In this document: positions 14,736-23,632 of the stretch, in pieces
Numbering within the stretch: the stretch's first letter is position 1
How the letters are laid out: each line of letters begins with the position of its first letter
NCBI GenBank assembly: GCA_046351095.1
Contig: JAXLZC010000001.1
Coordinates: 62,001 to 126,000 of the forward strand
DNA from: BQWY01 sp046351095
Lineage (GTDB): Bacteria > Nitrospirota > Nitrospiria > Nitrospirales > Nitrospiraceae
DNA length: 64,000 bases
Reading direction: 5' to 3'
Notes under the pieces: model-generated
Told to the model about the DNA's origin: nothing
Seen by the model: only the letters and a program-made list of their open reading frames with translations
Database searches by the model: none
Position numbers and translations under genes: made by a program

Positions 14736-16505
14736 ATGGGAGATACCCGAAAGAGTCCGGGGCGCATCCAGTCTCTCCGCGACTCCGTTACGTCACTGGC
14801 TCGTCGCTTGGCCGAAGGAGAGACTCCTCCCGTGCGCACTGCCGACGAATCCCAACGCGAGATCGAGAAGCTTCGCATCCAGGTCCAGTCGCTGGAGGAC
14901 GAGCTGCGACGGCTCGGGCCGACGCGCCATCTGCTGGATCACGCCAATCGTCAAAACGAACGACTCGCCCACACGCTGCAAGATGCCAAGGCGCAGATCG
15001 AAGCGCTGCGTGCCGAAGTCGACAAACTGACCGCGCCGCCCAGCACCTTCGCCGTATTTTCCTGTCTGAACGACGACGAGACCGCCACGGTCTTCGTCTC
15101 CGGGCGCAAGATGAAAGTCAGTATGGCGCCGTCGATCCAGCCGTCCTCGCTCCGGAAGGGGCAGGAAGTGGTGCTGAACGAAGCGTTGAACCTGATCGAG
15201 GCGCGCGGCTTCGACAGCCAAGGCGAAGTGGTGCGCTTGAAGGACGTGCTCGACGGCAACCGCGCGCTTGTCACGCTGCATTTCGACGAAGAAAAAGTGG
15301 CGGACCTCGGCGGGCCGCTGTTGACCGAACGACTCAGTGTCGGCGACCACCTGCTCTACGATCCACGGTCCGGGTATGTCATCGAAAAGTTGCCGAAGTC
15401 GGAGTCGGAAGAATTAGTCCTCGAAGAAATTCCGGACATCGACTACGAACACATCGGCGGTTTGCAGAAAGAGCTGGAGCAGGTGCGCGACGCCGTTGAG
15501 TTGCCGTTCCTGCATCCGGAGCTGTTCGGCGAATTTCAATTGGCCGCACCCAAAGGCGTGTTGCTCTACGGGCCGCCTGGCTGCGGAAAAACCCTGATTG
15601 CGAAAGCCGTCGCCAATTCCATCGCGCGCAAACTCGGCCATCTGACCGGGAAGGAAGTACGCAGTTACTTTCTGCACGTGAAGGGTCCGGAGCTGCTCAA
15701 CAAATACGTCGGCGAATCCGAGCGGCAGGTGCGCGAAGTGTTCAAAAAGGCCAAGGAGCGTGCCTCCAGCGGCCAGCCGGTGATCGTGTTTTTCGACGAA
15801 ATGGACGCGCTGTTCCGGACGCGCGGCACCGGCATTTCGTCGGACATCGAGTCGACGATCGTCCCGCAGTTTCTGTCCGAGATCGACGGCGTCGAGCGGC
15901 TCACCAACGTCATCGTCATCGGTGCCAGCAATCGCCAAGATCTGATCGACCCCGCGGTGCTGCGTGCCGGGCGTTTGGATGTGAAGGTGAAGGTGTCGCG
16001 TCCTGACGCGGTTGCGGCGACAGATATTTTTTCGAAGTACGTCACCGCGTCATTGCCCTTCGATCCTGTGGATGTTGGGCGTCACGGCGGCGACCGGCAA
16101 CGGTTGGTGACGCAGATGATCGCCGACACCGTCGAGCGGATGTACAGCACCAGCGACGAAAACAAGTTCATCGAAGTGACCTACGCCAACGGCGAAAAAG
16201 AAACGCTCTACTTCAAAGATTTTGCGAGCGGCGCATTGATCGAAGGCATCGTGTCGCGCGCGAAAAAGTTTGCGGTGAAGCGCGCCTTGGCGGGGGAAGC
16301 ACATGGGTTACGCAGCGAAGACTTGCTGCGCGCGATCCGCGAAGAATTCAAAGAGCACGAAGATCTTCCGAATACGACCAATCCGGACGACTGGGCGAAA
16401 GTCGCCGGCAAAAAGGGCGAGAAGATCGTCCACCTCCGCACCATCACCGGCGGCGCGGCCGAAGCGCGGCAAATCGAAACCGTCGGCACCGGCCATTATC
16501 TCTAG
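14736..16505 (+). CDS. arc: Proteasome-activating AAA ATPase (ARC/Mpa)
   Basis: This hexameric ring unfolds tagged proteins and threads them into the 20S core. The 589-residue protein has an N-terminal coiled coil (about 36-100) that would bind the Pup-like tag, tandem OB domains (about 103-215) and one AAA domain. That domain has Walker A GPPGCGKT (279-286), Walker B VIVFFDE (349-355), and GASNRQDLIDPAVLRAGR with the arginine fingers. The chain ends TGHYL, close to the QYL end of Mpa, the penultimate-Tyr motif that docks into the alpha ring and opens the gate. ATG 14736 is used; GTG 14733 is adjacent. dop follows 12 bases later. Confidence 0.96.
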   Translation: MGDTRKSPGRIQSLRDSVTSLARRLAEGETPPVRTADESQREIEKLRIQVQSLEDELRRLGPTRHLLDHANRQNERLAHTLQDAKAQIEALRAEVDKLTAPPSTFAVFSCLNDDETATVFVSGRKMKVSMAPSIQPSSLRKGQEVVLNEALNLIEARGFDSQGEVVRLKDVLDGNRALVTLHFDEEKVADLGGPLLTERLSVGDHLLYDPRSGYVIEKLPKSESEELVLEEIPDIDYEHIGGLQKELEQVRDAVELPFLHPELFGEFQLAAPKGVLLYGPPGCGKTLIAKAVANSIARKLGHLTGKEVRSYFLHVKGPELLNKYVGESERQVREVFKKAKERASSGQPVIVFFDEMDALFRTRGTGISSDIESTIVPQFLSEIDGVERLTNVIVIGASNRQDLIDPAVLRAGRLDVKVKVSRPDAVAATDIFSKYVTASLPFDPVDVGRHGGDRQRLVTQMIADTVERMYSTSDENKFIEVTYANGEKETLYFKDFASGALIEGIVSRAKKFAVKRALAGEAHGLRSEDLLRAIREEFKEHEDLPNTTNPDDWAKVAGKKGEKIVHLRTITGGAAEARQIETVGTGHYL

Positions 16506-16517
16506 CGCACCCACAAC

Positions 16518-18035
16518 ATGACGTCCGACCCGCGTACCCATGCTGCGACGCCGGTATCCCGCACCCTCGGGACGGAGACGGAGTACGGTATCGCGACGAA
16601 GGATCAGGATCTCGACGATTCCGTCGCAAATTCGATCCGTGTCATCGGCGCCTATCCCGACCTGCTCGCGCCGCATGCCGTGTGGGACTACGAACAGGAA
16701 AACCCGCTCGTGGACGCCCGCGGTTTCGAAGTGGAAGGCGAACGCGAACGACCGGATCCCGAGTACAACCGTCGAGTCAACAAACTCCTCGCGAACGGCG
16801 GACGATGGTATGTCGACGGCGCCCATCCCGAATACAGCACACCGGAGTGCCTCAGCCCGCTCGACATCGTGGTGTACGAGCGCGCCGGAGACCGAGTTGC
16901 AGCCGCCTGTCTGGCCGCGCTCGACCAGTGGCGCGGCGGCAATCCCTTCATCCTCTATCGCAACAATTCCGATGGGAAGGGGAACAGCTACGGCTATCAT
17001 GAGAATTACTTGGTTTCGCGTGCGGTGCCGTTCGATCGGCTGGCCAAGGCGCTTATCCCGTTTCTTGTCACACGGTCGATCGTCGCAGGGGCGGGGAAGG
17101 TCGGTGCGGAAAATCACACGGCGCCCTGCGAATTTCAGATTTCGCAGCGCGCGGATTTTTTCGAGACGCTGCTGGACCTCAATACCATGGTCCGTCGGCC
17201 GATCATGAACACGCGTGACGAGCCGCATGCGGATGCTGCGCAGTATCGGCGCCTCCACGTGATCGTCGGCGATGCCAACATGGCCGAGCTGTCTACGTAC
17301 CTCAAAGTCGGGACCTTGGCCTTGGTGCTCGATGCGGTGGAAGCGGGTTGGCCGCTTCCGGTGTTCGAGCTGGAAAATCCCGTACGGGCGATCAAGGAGG
17401 TCTCGCGGGATCTCGAAGTCAAACACACGCTGAAGTTGGCGGACGGCCGTCCCACGACGGCGCTCCATATCCAGCGCGCCTACGCCGACGCGATCGGAAA
17501 ATTTGTGGCGACCGCCGCGCGGCCGCCGTTTGCGCTCGATGTGCAGCGGCGTTGGACAGAAGTGTTGGATCAACTCGACAGCAATCCGATGGCGCTGGCG
17601 CGCAAGCTCGACTGGGTCGCCAAACGCCAGTTGATCGAATCGTACATGGATCGCAAAGGTCTGGGATGGGACGATCCGCGCGCAAAATTGTTGGACCTGC
17701 AGTATCACGACATTCGCCCCGAGAAGGGCCTGTACTACACGCTCGAACGTGCGGGACACATGGATCGGCTGTGCACGGAGGCACGCATCGCCGCGGCCGT
17801 CGATCAACCGCCGGACGAGACGCGCGCCTACTTCCGCGGGCGCTGCGTCGCGAAGTTCCCACGCGCGATCTACGGCGCGAGTTGGACGTCGTTGTTGGTG
17901 ATGTCCGGATCGGGTGCGATCAAGCGTGTGCCGTTGATGGATCCGTACCGCGGTACCAAAACGTTGACCGGGAGTTTGTTGGATCGATCCGCCTCGGTCG
18001 ACGAGTTGCTCGCCAACTTACAAGGAGCGCATTGA
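16518..18035 (+). CDS. dop: Pup deamidase/depupylase Dop
   Basis: Dop converts the C-terminal Gln of Pup to Glu and also removes Pup from substrates; it belongs to the glutamine-synthetase-like carboxylate-amine ligase fold. The 505-residue protein starts with about 15 variable residues, then GTETEYGI with metal-binding glutamates. The segment WDYEQENPLVDARGFE is the Dop-specific loop that distinguishes it from PafA. Asp100 in WYVDGAHPEYSTPEC is the catalytic aspartate, and MNTRDEPHADAAQYRRLHVIVGDANMAE is diagnostic of the family. Downstream in the operon lie prcB, prcA and pafA. In actinobacteria pup lies directly after dop; here only 39 bases separate dop from prcB. Confidence 0.95.
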   Translation: MTSDPRTHAATPVSRTLGTETEYGIATKDQDLDDSVANSIRVIGAYPDLLAPHAVWDYEQENPLVDARGFEVEGERERPDPEYNRRVNKLLANGGRWYVDGAHPEYSTPECLSPLDIVVYERAGDRVAAACLAALDQWRGGNPFILYRNNSDGKGNSYGYHENYLVSRAVPFDRLAKALIPFLVTRSIVAGAGKVGAENHTAPCEFQISQRADFFETLLDLNTMVRRPIMNTRDEPHADAAQYRRLHVIVGDANMAELSTYLKVGTLALVLDAVEAGWPLPVFELENPVRAIKEVSRDLEVKHTLKLADGRPTTALHIQRAYADAIGKFVATAARPPFALDVQRRWTEVLDQLDSNPMALARKLDWVAKRQLIESYMDRKGLGWDDPRAKLLDLQYHDIRPEKGLYYTLERAGHMDRLCTEARIAAAVDQPPDETRAYFRGRCVAKFPRAIYGASWTSLLVMSGSGAIKRVPLMDPYRGTKTLTGSLLDRSASVDELLANLQGAH

Positions 18036-18074
18036 GCGTCGTGCGACCGCACGGGGCTGTCGAGTAGGAGTCCG

Positions 18075-18935
18075 ATGAAACTGCCTTTTCTCCCATTTCA
18101 CGAAAGTTCCAGCTTCTTCGATTTTGTCCACGAGACGACGCAGGCGGACGGGCGGGGCAAAGCGGGAGTCGGGATCCCGGGGGCGGCCATGCCCGGCTCC
18201 GGCGCGCGTGTGCCGGACAGTGTGGGCAACGAGGGGTTGACCGGAGGAGGACTGTCCGTGCCGATGGCGACGACGGTCTTGGCGCTGCGATTCGACGGCG
18301 GCGTGTTGATCGCGGGCGACCGCCGGGCGACCGAGGGTTTTCAGATCGCGGATCGACGTATTCAAAAAGTGTTTGCGATCGATACCCATTCGGCGATGGC
18401 CATCGCCGGCGCGGCCGGACCCTGTATGGAAATGGCCAAGTTGCTGCAGACGGAACTCGAACATTACGAAAAAATCGAAGGCGAAGAGTTGTCGTGCGAA
18501 GGCAAGGCCAACAAACTCGGCCAAATGGTGAAGGCCAATCTGCCGATGGTGTTTCAGGGCCTGGTCGTGATGCCGATTTTCTCGGGCTACGATCTCGCTC
18601 GCAAAGAGGGCCGTATTTTTAAGTACGATCTTACCGGCGGGCGGTACGAGGAGTTGGACTACTACGCCATCGGGTCCGGCGGCAAAGACGCGCGAAGCAC
18701 GATGCGGGAACATTATCAGCGCGGACTGTCCTCGGAGCAGGCGCTGTCGCTGGCGCTGCTGTCGCTCTACAACGCGGCGGAAGACGATGTGGGGACCGGC
18801 GGCCCGGATGTCGTGCGGGGGATTTACCCGACGGCGAAGATCATCACCGAAGCGGGCATCGCGGCCGTCGAGGGCTCGCGTATCAAACGGTTGTATGCGG
18901 ATATGATCGCCGTACGCACGAGGAGCGACGAGTAG
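18075..18935 (+). CDS. prcB: 20S proteasome beta subunit PrcB (with propeptide)
   Basis: PrcB is the catalytic subunit of the 20S core. The 286-residue precursor has a propeptide of about 65 residues, including SSSFFDFV, similar to the mycobacterial propeptide. It would be cut to expose Thr66 as the N-terminal nucleophile (TTVLALRFDGGVLIAGDRRAT). Lys and Asp of the catalytic triad lie in GDRRAT and RIQKVF. The residue before the cut is Ala65 where most beta subunits have Gly. AGGAG sits 4-8 bases before the ATG. prcA starts two bases after its stop, so the subunits are co-expressed. Confidence 0.96.
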   Translation: MKLPFLPFHESSSFFDFVHETTQADGRGKAGVGIPGAAMPGSGARVPDSVGNEGLTGGGLSVPMATTVLALRFDGGVLIAGDRRATEGFQIADRRIQKVFAIDTHSAMAIAGAAGPCMEMAKLLQTELEHYEKIEGEELSCEGKANKLGQMVKANLPMVFQGLVVMPIFSGYDLARKEGRIFKYDLTGGRYEELDYYAIGSGGKDARSTMREHYQRGLSSEQALSLALLSLYNAAEDDVGTGGPDVVRGIYPTAKIITEAGIAAVEGSRIKRLYADMIAVRTRSDE

Positions 18936-18937
18936 CC

Positions 18938-19624
18938 ATGCCGATGCCCTATTACGTGTCGCCCGAGCAGATGATGCAGGACAAGGCGGAGTATGCCAAG
19001 AAAGGCATCGCCAAGGGGCGCTCGATCGTCGCGATGGAATATGCGGACGGGATTCTGCTGGCCGCCGACAACCCAAGCGCGTCGCTGCACAAAATTTCCG
19101 AAATCTACGACACGATCGCGTTCGCCGGCGCCGGGAAATACAGCGAGTTCGAACATCTGCGGAAGGCGGGGATTCGGCACGCCGACTTGAAGGGGTTCAT
19201 GTACAGCCGTGAGGACGTGACCGCCCGCTCCCTCGCCAATACCTACTCGCAATCGCTGGGGACGCTCTTTAGTCAGGAAGTGAAGCCGCTGGAAGTGGAG
19301 ATTCTTGTGCTGGGCGTCTCGAAAGCGGGCAAGCCGAACGAGATCTACCGCATTTCCTTCGACGGCAGCATCATCGACGAGCGAGGATACGCCGTCATCG
19401 GCGGACGCGCCGACGCGCTGCAGGCCTACCTCAAGGAGCGCGTGTCGCCGAAACCGGCGGCGCTTGCTGCTGCATTACCCCTCGCATTTGCCGCCTTACA
19501 AGAAGGCGGCGCCAGTACGCGCCTGACGCCGGACGGATTGGAAGTCGGTATTCTCGATCGCACCAGAACGGGGCGCCTGTTCCGTCGCCTGCCTGCCGAA
19601 GAGGTTCGCCGCCTGCTCTCCTAG
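18938..19624 (+). CDS. prcA: 20S proteasome alpha subunit PrcA
   Basis: PrcA forms the outer, gating rings of the 20S core and docks the ATPase tail. The 228-residue protein begins MPMPYYVSPEQMMQDKAEYAKKGIAKG, the conserved gate-forming N-terminus of actinobacterial-type alpha subunits. It continues with the proteasome fold (LAADNPSASLHKISEIYDTIAFAGAGKYSEFEHLRKAGI; SLGTLFSQEVKPLEVEILVLGV; YRISFDGSIIDERGYAVIGG). There is no catalytic Thr, as expected. It sits two bases after prcB. A 120-base gap with its own promoter-like pair separates it from pafA. Confidence 0.96.
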   Translation: MPMPYYVSPEQMMQDKAEYAKKGIAKGRSIVAMEYADGILLAADNPSASLHKISEIYDTIAFAGAGKYSEFEHLRKAGIRHADLKGFMYSREDVTARSLANTYSQSLGTLFSQEVKPLEVEILVLGVSKAGKPNEIYRISFDGSIIDERGYAVIGGRADALQAYLKERVSPKPAALAAALPLAFAALQEGGASTRLTPDGLEVGILDRTRTGRLFRRLPAEEVRRLLS

Positions 19625-19694
19625 GAATCTTCCAGTACGGTGTCTCCGGCATCGTGTGTCGCCCTGCGACGCGGATGTTTTCTCCCGGCTGCGG

Positions 19695-19723
19695 TTGAAG
19701 GGCCGCAGGTCGCTGTGTATGCT
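19695..19723 (+). promoter_or_regulatory. Possible internal promoter for pafA
   Basis: TTGAAG (19695-19700), a 17-base spacer and TATGCT (19718-19723) lie 22 bases before the pafA ATG. The match to consensus is moderate; it may allow ligase expression apart from the core subunits. Confidence 0.4.
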
Positions 19724-19744
19724 GACACACAGAGGGCCGGCGTC

Positions 19745-21121
19745 ATGAAACCTCGTATTTTCGGTCTCGAAAACGAGTACGGACTGATTTTTTCTCCAAA
19801 CGGCCGGATCTACCTGCCGATGGAGAAGGTCCTCGGCTACATCTTCGAAGGGCTGATTCCGAACAGTTGGCCTTCCAACGCCTTCCTCGTGAATGGGGCG
19901 CGGTTCTACCAAGACACCGGATGCCACCCCGAATATTCCACGCCCGAGTGCGATTCGATTCACGATTTGGTTGTGCACGACAAAGCCGGCGAGCGTCTGC
20001 TCGAAGCCTGTTTGCCTGCCGCTGAGGAACGGTTGCGCGAGGAAGGGCTGTCCGGCGAAATTTATATTTTCAAGAACAACACGGACTCCCTTGGAAATAC
20101 GTACGGCTGCCACGAGAACTATTCCATGCGCCGCGACGTGGACTTTTGGAAAGTCACCGAGCAACTGATTCCATTTTTTGTCACGCGGCAGGTGTATGCC
20201 GGTGCGGGCAAGGTCTTGAAGGTGTCCGGCAAGCCGCATTTTTTTGTGTCGCAGCGGGCGCAGCACGTCCACGAAAAGACGTCGTCGTCGACGACGTCGT
20301 CGCGCAGCATCATCAACACGCGCGACGAACCGCATGCGGATGCCGAACGGTATCGGCGCCTCCATATCATCGTCGGCGACTCCAACATGTCGGAGTACGC
20401 CACCTATTTGAAGGTCGGGACCGCGACCTTGGTCCTGTCCATGGTAGAGGACGGATGGACGGTTTCGGGGATGGAGTTGGAGGATCCGGTCAAGGCGATC
20501 CGCGAGATCTCCCGCGATCCGACCTTGAAGCGCAAGGTCCGGATGGACGACGGGCGCCAACTCAGCGCGATCGAAATTCAGCGTGTGTACCTCGACCGTG
20601 CGCAGGCCTATCTGGCCACGCAGCCGCAGAGCGCCGTGTTGCAGGATGTGTTGGAAAAATGGGCGTCGATTCTGGACCGGCTCGACGAGGATCCCATGCA
20701 GACCATCCGCGAAGTGGACTGGGTCGCGAAGCGGTATGCGATCTCCAATTATGTGGAGCGAAAAGGCTGCGGGTGGGACGACCCGCGGGTGTTCTTGATG
20801 GATTTGCAATTTCATGACGTGAAACGCACGAGAGGGTTGTACTATTTGATGGAGCGGAAAGGGTTGGTCGAGCGCGTGGTGGACGAGGCCGTCGTGCGGC
20901 AGGCCATGTCCCTGCCGCCGCAGACGACGCGCGCCAAAGTTCGCGGCGATTTTATTCGCTTCGCGCGTGCCAAAAATCGGTCGTATACGGTAGACTGGAC
21001 ATATCTGAAGTTGAACGGATATTGGGAAGAAACGATTCTCTGTATGGATCCGTTCAGCGCCTCGAACCGCCGCGTGGACGAGTTGGTCTCCCAAGTCGGG
21101 GGACTGCGAACGATTCGGTAG
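19745..21121 (+). CDS. pafA: Pup-protein ligase PafA
   Basis: PafA phosphorylates the C-terminal Glu of Pup and joins it to substrate lysines. ATG 19745 gives 458 residues starting MKPRIFGLENEYGL, with the metal-binding glutamates of the glutamine-synthetase-like fold. Asp57 in FYQDTGCHPEYSTPEC is the catalytic base. NNTDSLGNTYGCHENY, INTRDEPHADAERYRRLHIIVGDSNMSE and the C-terminal VDWTYLKLNGYWEETILCMDPF match PafA rather than Dop, and the Dop loop is absent. It follows prcA and closes the locus; an M23 peptidase gene starts 17 bases later. The presence of both PafA and Dop argues for an active modifier cycle. Confidence 0.95.
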   Translation: MKPRIFGLENEYGLIFSPNGRIYLPMEKVLGYIFEGLIPNSWPSNAFLVNGARFYQDTGCHPEYSTPECDSIHDLVVHDKAGERLLEACLPAAEERLREEGLSGEIYIFKNNTDSLGNTYGCHENYSMRRDVDFWKVTEQLIPFFVTRQVYAGAGKVLKVSGKPHFFVSQRAQHVHEKTSSSTTSSRSIINTRDEPHADAERYRRLHIIVGDSNMSEYATYLKVGTATLVLSMVEDGWTVSGMELEDPVKAIREISRDPTLKRKVRMDDGRQLSAIEIQRVYLDRAQAYLATQPQSAVLQDVLEKWASILDRLDEDPMQTIREVDWVAKRYAISNYVERKGCGWDDPRVFLMDLQFHDVKRTRGLYYLMERKGLVERVVDEAVVRQAMSLPPQTTRAKVRGDFIRFARAKNRSYTVDWTYLKLNGYWEETILCMDPFSASNRRVDELVSQVGGLRTIR

Positions 21122-21138
21122 GACCCTAGGGGATTATC

Positions 21139-22101
21139 GTGAGTGCACCGTCGTACATGGGCATGGGAAAGGGCATGAGCGGAGCGGAACGGCTGGCCAT
21201 CTCGGCCATCGTCATCCTGGCCAGTATTTTCCCGGTCGAGTGGTTGCCGATCGGGTTGCAGTTGCTGCACGGCACGGATGGGCAATTGTCCGGAAAACAG
21301 GGGCAGGTGCTGCTCGTGCGCGTGCCGGTGCAAGACGAGTCTGCACAAGTGACCGGGCAGTTTCGCGGGCGGCGTATTCCGTTTTTTGCCGAGTTTCGAG
21401 CCGGCGAAAAACCGGGATTTTTGGGATTGCTTGGGATCGACATGCAGGAGGAGCCTGGCACCCATCCGCTCGACGTGGACGTGCAGATCAAGGACGATCA
21501 CAAACCCATTCAATATATGGTCGCCGTGTCCAAGGAGCAGTATGCGGTCGAGAAGTTGACCTTGCCGAAGGGGAAGGTCGATCTCGATCAAAAGGGCCTC
21601 GACCGGTATAAGGCCGAGCAGGAACAAATTCGCCAGGCTCTGGCCGAGGATTCGGGGGCGCGTATCTGGTCGTCGAGTTTTGTGGAGCCGGTGGCGGGGC
21701 GCAACAGCGGGCGATTCGGCAGCGTTCGTGTGCTGAACGGTCAGCCGAAGACACCGCATCGCGGCGAGGACATCGCGGCGCCGCTCGGCCAGGATGTTGT
21801 GGCCAGCAACGACGGCGTCGTGCGCCTGACCGTCGACCATGTGTTTTCAGGTAAGGGCATCTACCTGGACCATGGGCTCGGGCTCTATTCGATGTACTTT
21901 CATCTGTCCGAGATCAACGTCCGTGACGGGGAGCGGGTCACCGCCGGGCAAGTCATCGGAAAGGTGGGCGCGACGGGTCGTGCAACCGGTCCGCATTTGC
22001 ACTGGGGCACGAAGGTGAATGGGGCGTGGGTGAATCCCTTTTCGCTGGTCGAACTGCCGATTTCCGCTGCACACGGTTCTGCGCAGTCAGCCTCTCGTTA
22101 G
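21139..22101 (+). CDS. M23 family metallopeptidase (LytM-type murein hydrolase)
   Basis: This 320-residue envelope protein has an N-terminal membrane segment (about 18-42), a central beta-rich region (about 55-135), a helical linker and a C-terminal LytM domain (about 190-305). The zinc site is intact: HRGEDIAAPLG gives H-x(3)-D, and GPHLHWGTKVNG gives the HxH. Unlike the EnvC homologue in this window it should cleave peptidoglycan cross-links itself. The GTG start at 21139 follows pafA by 17 bases, so it is probably transcribed with the proteasome genes, although a functional link is not obvious. Confidence 0.9.
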   Translation: MSAPSYMGMGKGMSGAERLAISAIVILASIFPVEWLPIGLQLLHGTDGQLSGKQGQVLLVRVPVQDESAQVTGQFRGRRIPFFAEFRAGEKPGFLGLLGIDMQEEPGTHPLDVDVQIKDDHKPIQYMVAVSKEQYAVEKLTLPKGKVDLDQKGLDRYKAEQEQIRQALAEDSGARIWSSSFVEPVAGRNSGRFGSVRVLNGQPKTPHRGEDIAAPLGQDVVASNDGVVRLTVDHVFSGKGIYLDHGLGLYSMYFHLSEINVRDGERVTAGQVIGKVGATGRATGPHLHWGTKVNGAWVNPFSLVELPISAAHGSAQSASR

Positions 22102-22102
22102 T

Positions 22103-22128
22103 CCGAGTGTCTCACGCCGCTCGGTTTT
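22103..22128 (+). terminator. Possible weak terminator after the proteasome/M23 unit
   Basis: CCGAG (22103-22107) pairs with CTCGG (22120-22124), with GTG/CAC able to extend the stem inside, followed by TTTT. It lies between convergent genes. The stem is short, so confidence is low. Confidence 0.35.
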
Positions 22129-22177
22129 CCCGACGTTCGTCTTTTTGTCTCGCCGAATTTCACCGACAGGGATCGCG

Positions 22178-23626
22178 CTAGGTATTCGTCGCCATGACCG
22201 GCGTCGTGCGATTCAGCACGCTGGACGCTGCCGACGAGAGGGCGCTGTCCTGTTCGTGGTCCAGCGCGTAGAGGCGGAACTGCACGAGGCGCGTGGGGAG
22301 CAGGTCGAGGAATTCTTCCAGCGGTTCGCGTGACACGCGTTTGGTACCTGGATCGTAGACGAAGAGCGGCTTCGCTTGCGGGTCTTTCGGATCGGGGCGG
22401 GGGTCCAGCGGCGCCATGTCTACGCGGAACTGCAGTCGCGCGAGCGACGCGGGCAACGCTTTCCGAATCTGCCGTTCGAAATCCTCGTGGCTGGGGAAGT
22501 CCATCCCACGTTCCTGCCCCGTTTCTTTCAACACGGTGGCGTAGGCCATCTTCCACTTCACATCGCGACCGAGAATATGCGCCCATTCGCCGGCGAGCCT
22601 GCGGCGTGCGGCATGTCGCGACGTCTGCCAGCGGCGCACTTCATCGAGCAGCGACCAGTCCGTCAACTGGAGATAGCGGTCCATGTGGCGGCGCGGGTCG
22701 TAGGGAAACAGCAGCCGCATGCTTTCGCCGAAAATATCGCGCAGGTGAATGTCGATCGCGCGCGTCGTGCGGTGGAAGTAGACGTTCGAGTAGAGGTACA
22801 TCCGCGTCGTGAGAAACATCTGCAGCGCGGGCAGCCCCGTCTTGTGAATCGTGCAGCCCTGTTGCGTCAAAAGCGTGTAGTGGATCAGGCGGTCGAGGTC
22901 GACCGGCCCGACGGCCACGCCGCACATGTAGCTGTCGCGCAGGACGTAGTCGAGGTTGTCGGCGGTGTAACTGCCGGAGATGACCGGCTGTAAGTAGTGC
23001 AGCCAGGCGGGAATCCGCGAACTGTCCTTCCCCTTCTCCTTCAAAATCAGGTGCGCGATGTGCGCCGGGTTCAACTCTTCGCCCGGTTGAAACGGTCCGT
23101 GCGGACTGCGCCGGATCTTGCGGATCAGCGGGCCTAGGTGTTCGCGGATAATGATCTGCCCCAGGCGTTCGTGCGTGAGGCCGTAGCCTGCGAGAAAATT
23201 GTCGTCGAAGAAGTGACAGAACGGACCGTGCCCGATGTCGTGGCAGAGCGCCGTGATGCGCAACAGTTCTTCCACGTAGTTGATCGAGGGGACTTCGCGC
23301 GCGACCTCCTGGAGAAACGGGTACAGGTGCCGCGCGAACCGGCCGGCCACGTGCATCGTGCCGAGCGAATGGACGAAGCGGCTGTGTTCGGCGCTCGGGT
23401 AGACCCAGCGCGCGCTTTGCAGTTGGAAGATGTAACGAAGCCGTTGCATCCACGGCGAGTCGATCAGATCCTTTTCCGTACATTCGCCTGGTGTGGGCCG
23501 ATCGAACGGCACGGTGAACGTGACGTATTCGTGGATCGGGTCGGCCAGCAGCGCGCAGCCGTCATACGGCGTGGTCGTGTGGGCGGCGACGGGAGTGCGG
23601 CGGCGAGATGCAGACATAGGCGTCAT
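22178..23626 (-). CDS. HD superfamily phosphohydrolase (dGTPase/SAMHD1-like)
   Basis: This 482-residue protein carries the HD metal site: His86 in HSRFVHSLGTMHVA, His129-Asp130 in TALCHDIGHGPFCH, and a later Asp around TADNLDYVLRDSYMCG. The order H...HD...D with the long helical insertion is typical of SAMHD1-like and YdhJ-type hydrolases, which remove phosphates from nucleotides. The true substrate cannot be read from sequence. It has a short disordered N-terminus (1-20). It is the last gene of the minus-strand run galU-lon-thiL-DUF2062 and starts 6 bases after the DUF2062 gene stop, suggesting co-transcription. Confidence 0.88.
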   Translation of the reverse strand: MTPMSASRRRTPVAAHTTTPYDGCALLADPIHEYVTFTVPFDRPTPGECTEKDLIDSPWMQRLRYIFQLQSARWVYPSAEHSRFVHSLGTMHVAGRFARHLYPFLQEVAREVPSINYVEELLRITALCHDIGHGPFCHFFDDNFLAGYGLTHERLGQIIIREHLGPLIRKIRRSPHGPFQPGEELNPAHIAHLILKEKGKDSSRIPAWLHYLQPVISGSYTADNLDYVLRDSYMCGVAVGPVDLDRLIHYTLLTQQGCTIHKTGLPALQMFLTTRMYLYSNVYFHRTTRAIDIHLRDIFGESMRLLFPYDPRRHMDRYLQLTDWSLLDEVRRWQTSRHAARRRLAGEWAHILGRDVKWKMAYATVLKETGQERGMDFPSHEDFERQIRKALPASLARLQFRVDMAPLDPRPDPKDPQAKPLFVYDPGTKRVSREPLEEFLDLLPTRLVQFRLYALDHEQDSALSSAASSVLNRTTPVMATNT

Positions 23627-23632
23627 TCCAGC

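Noticed and set aside
16308..17807. Minus-strand open frame opposite dop
   Set aside because: Antisense shadow of a strongly supported gene; no domain, no ribosome-binding site.
18036..18074. Possible pup gene between dop and prcB
   Set aside because: Only an 11-codon frame starting TTG fits here, with no Gly-Gly-Gln/Glu end.
20278..20310. GTC/GAC triplet repeat inside pafA
   Set aside because: It encodes a Ser/Thr stretch that aligns without length change to other PafA proteins, so it is ordinary coding sequence.
19496..21094. Minus-strand open frame of over 500 codons opposite pafA
   Set aside because: Covers PafA exactly and has antisense-type composition; PafA motifs on the plus strand are decisive.
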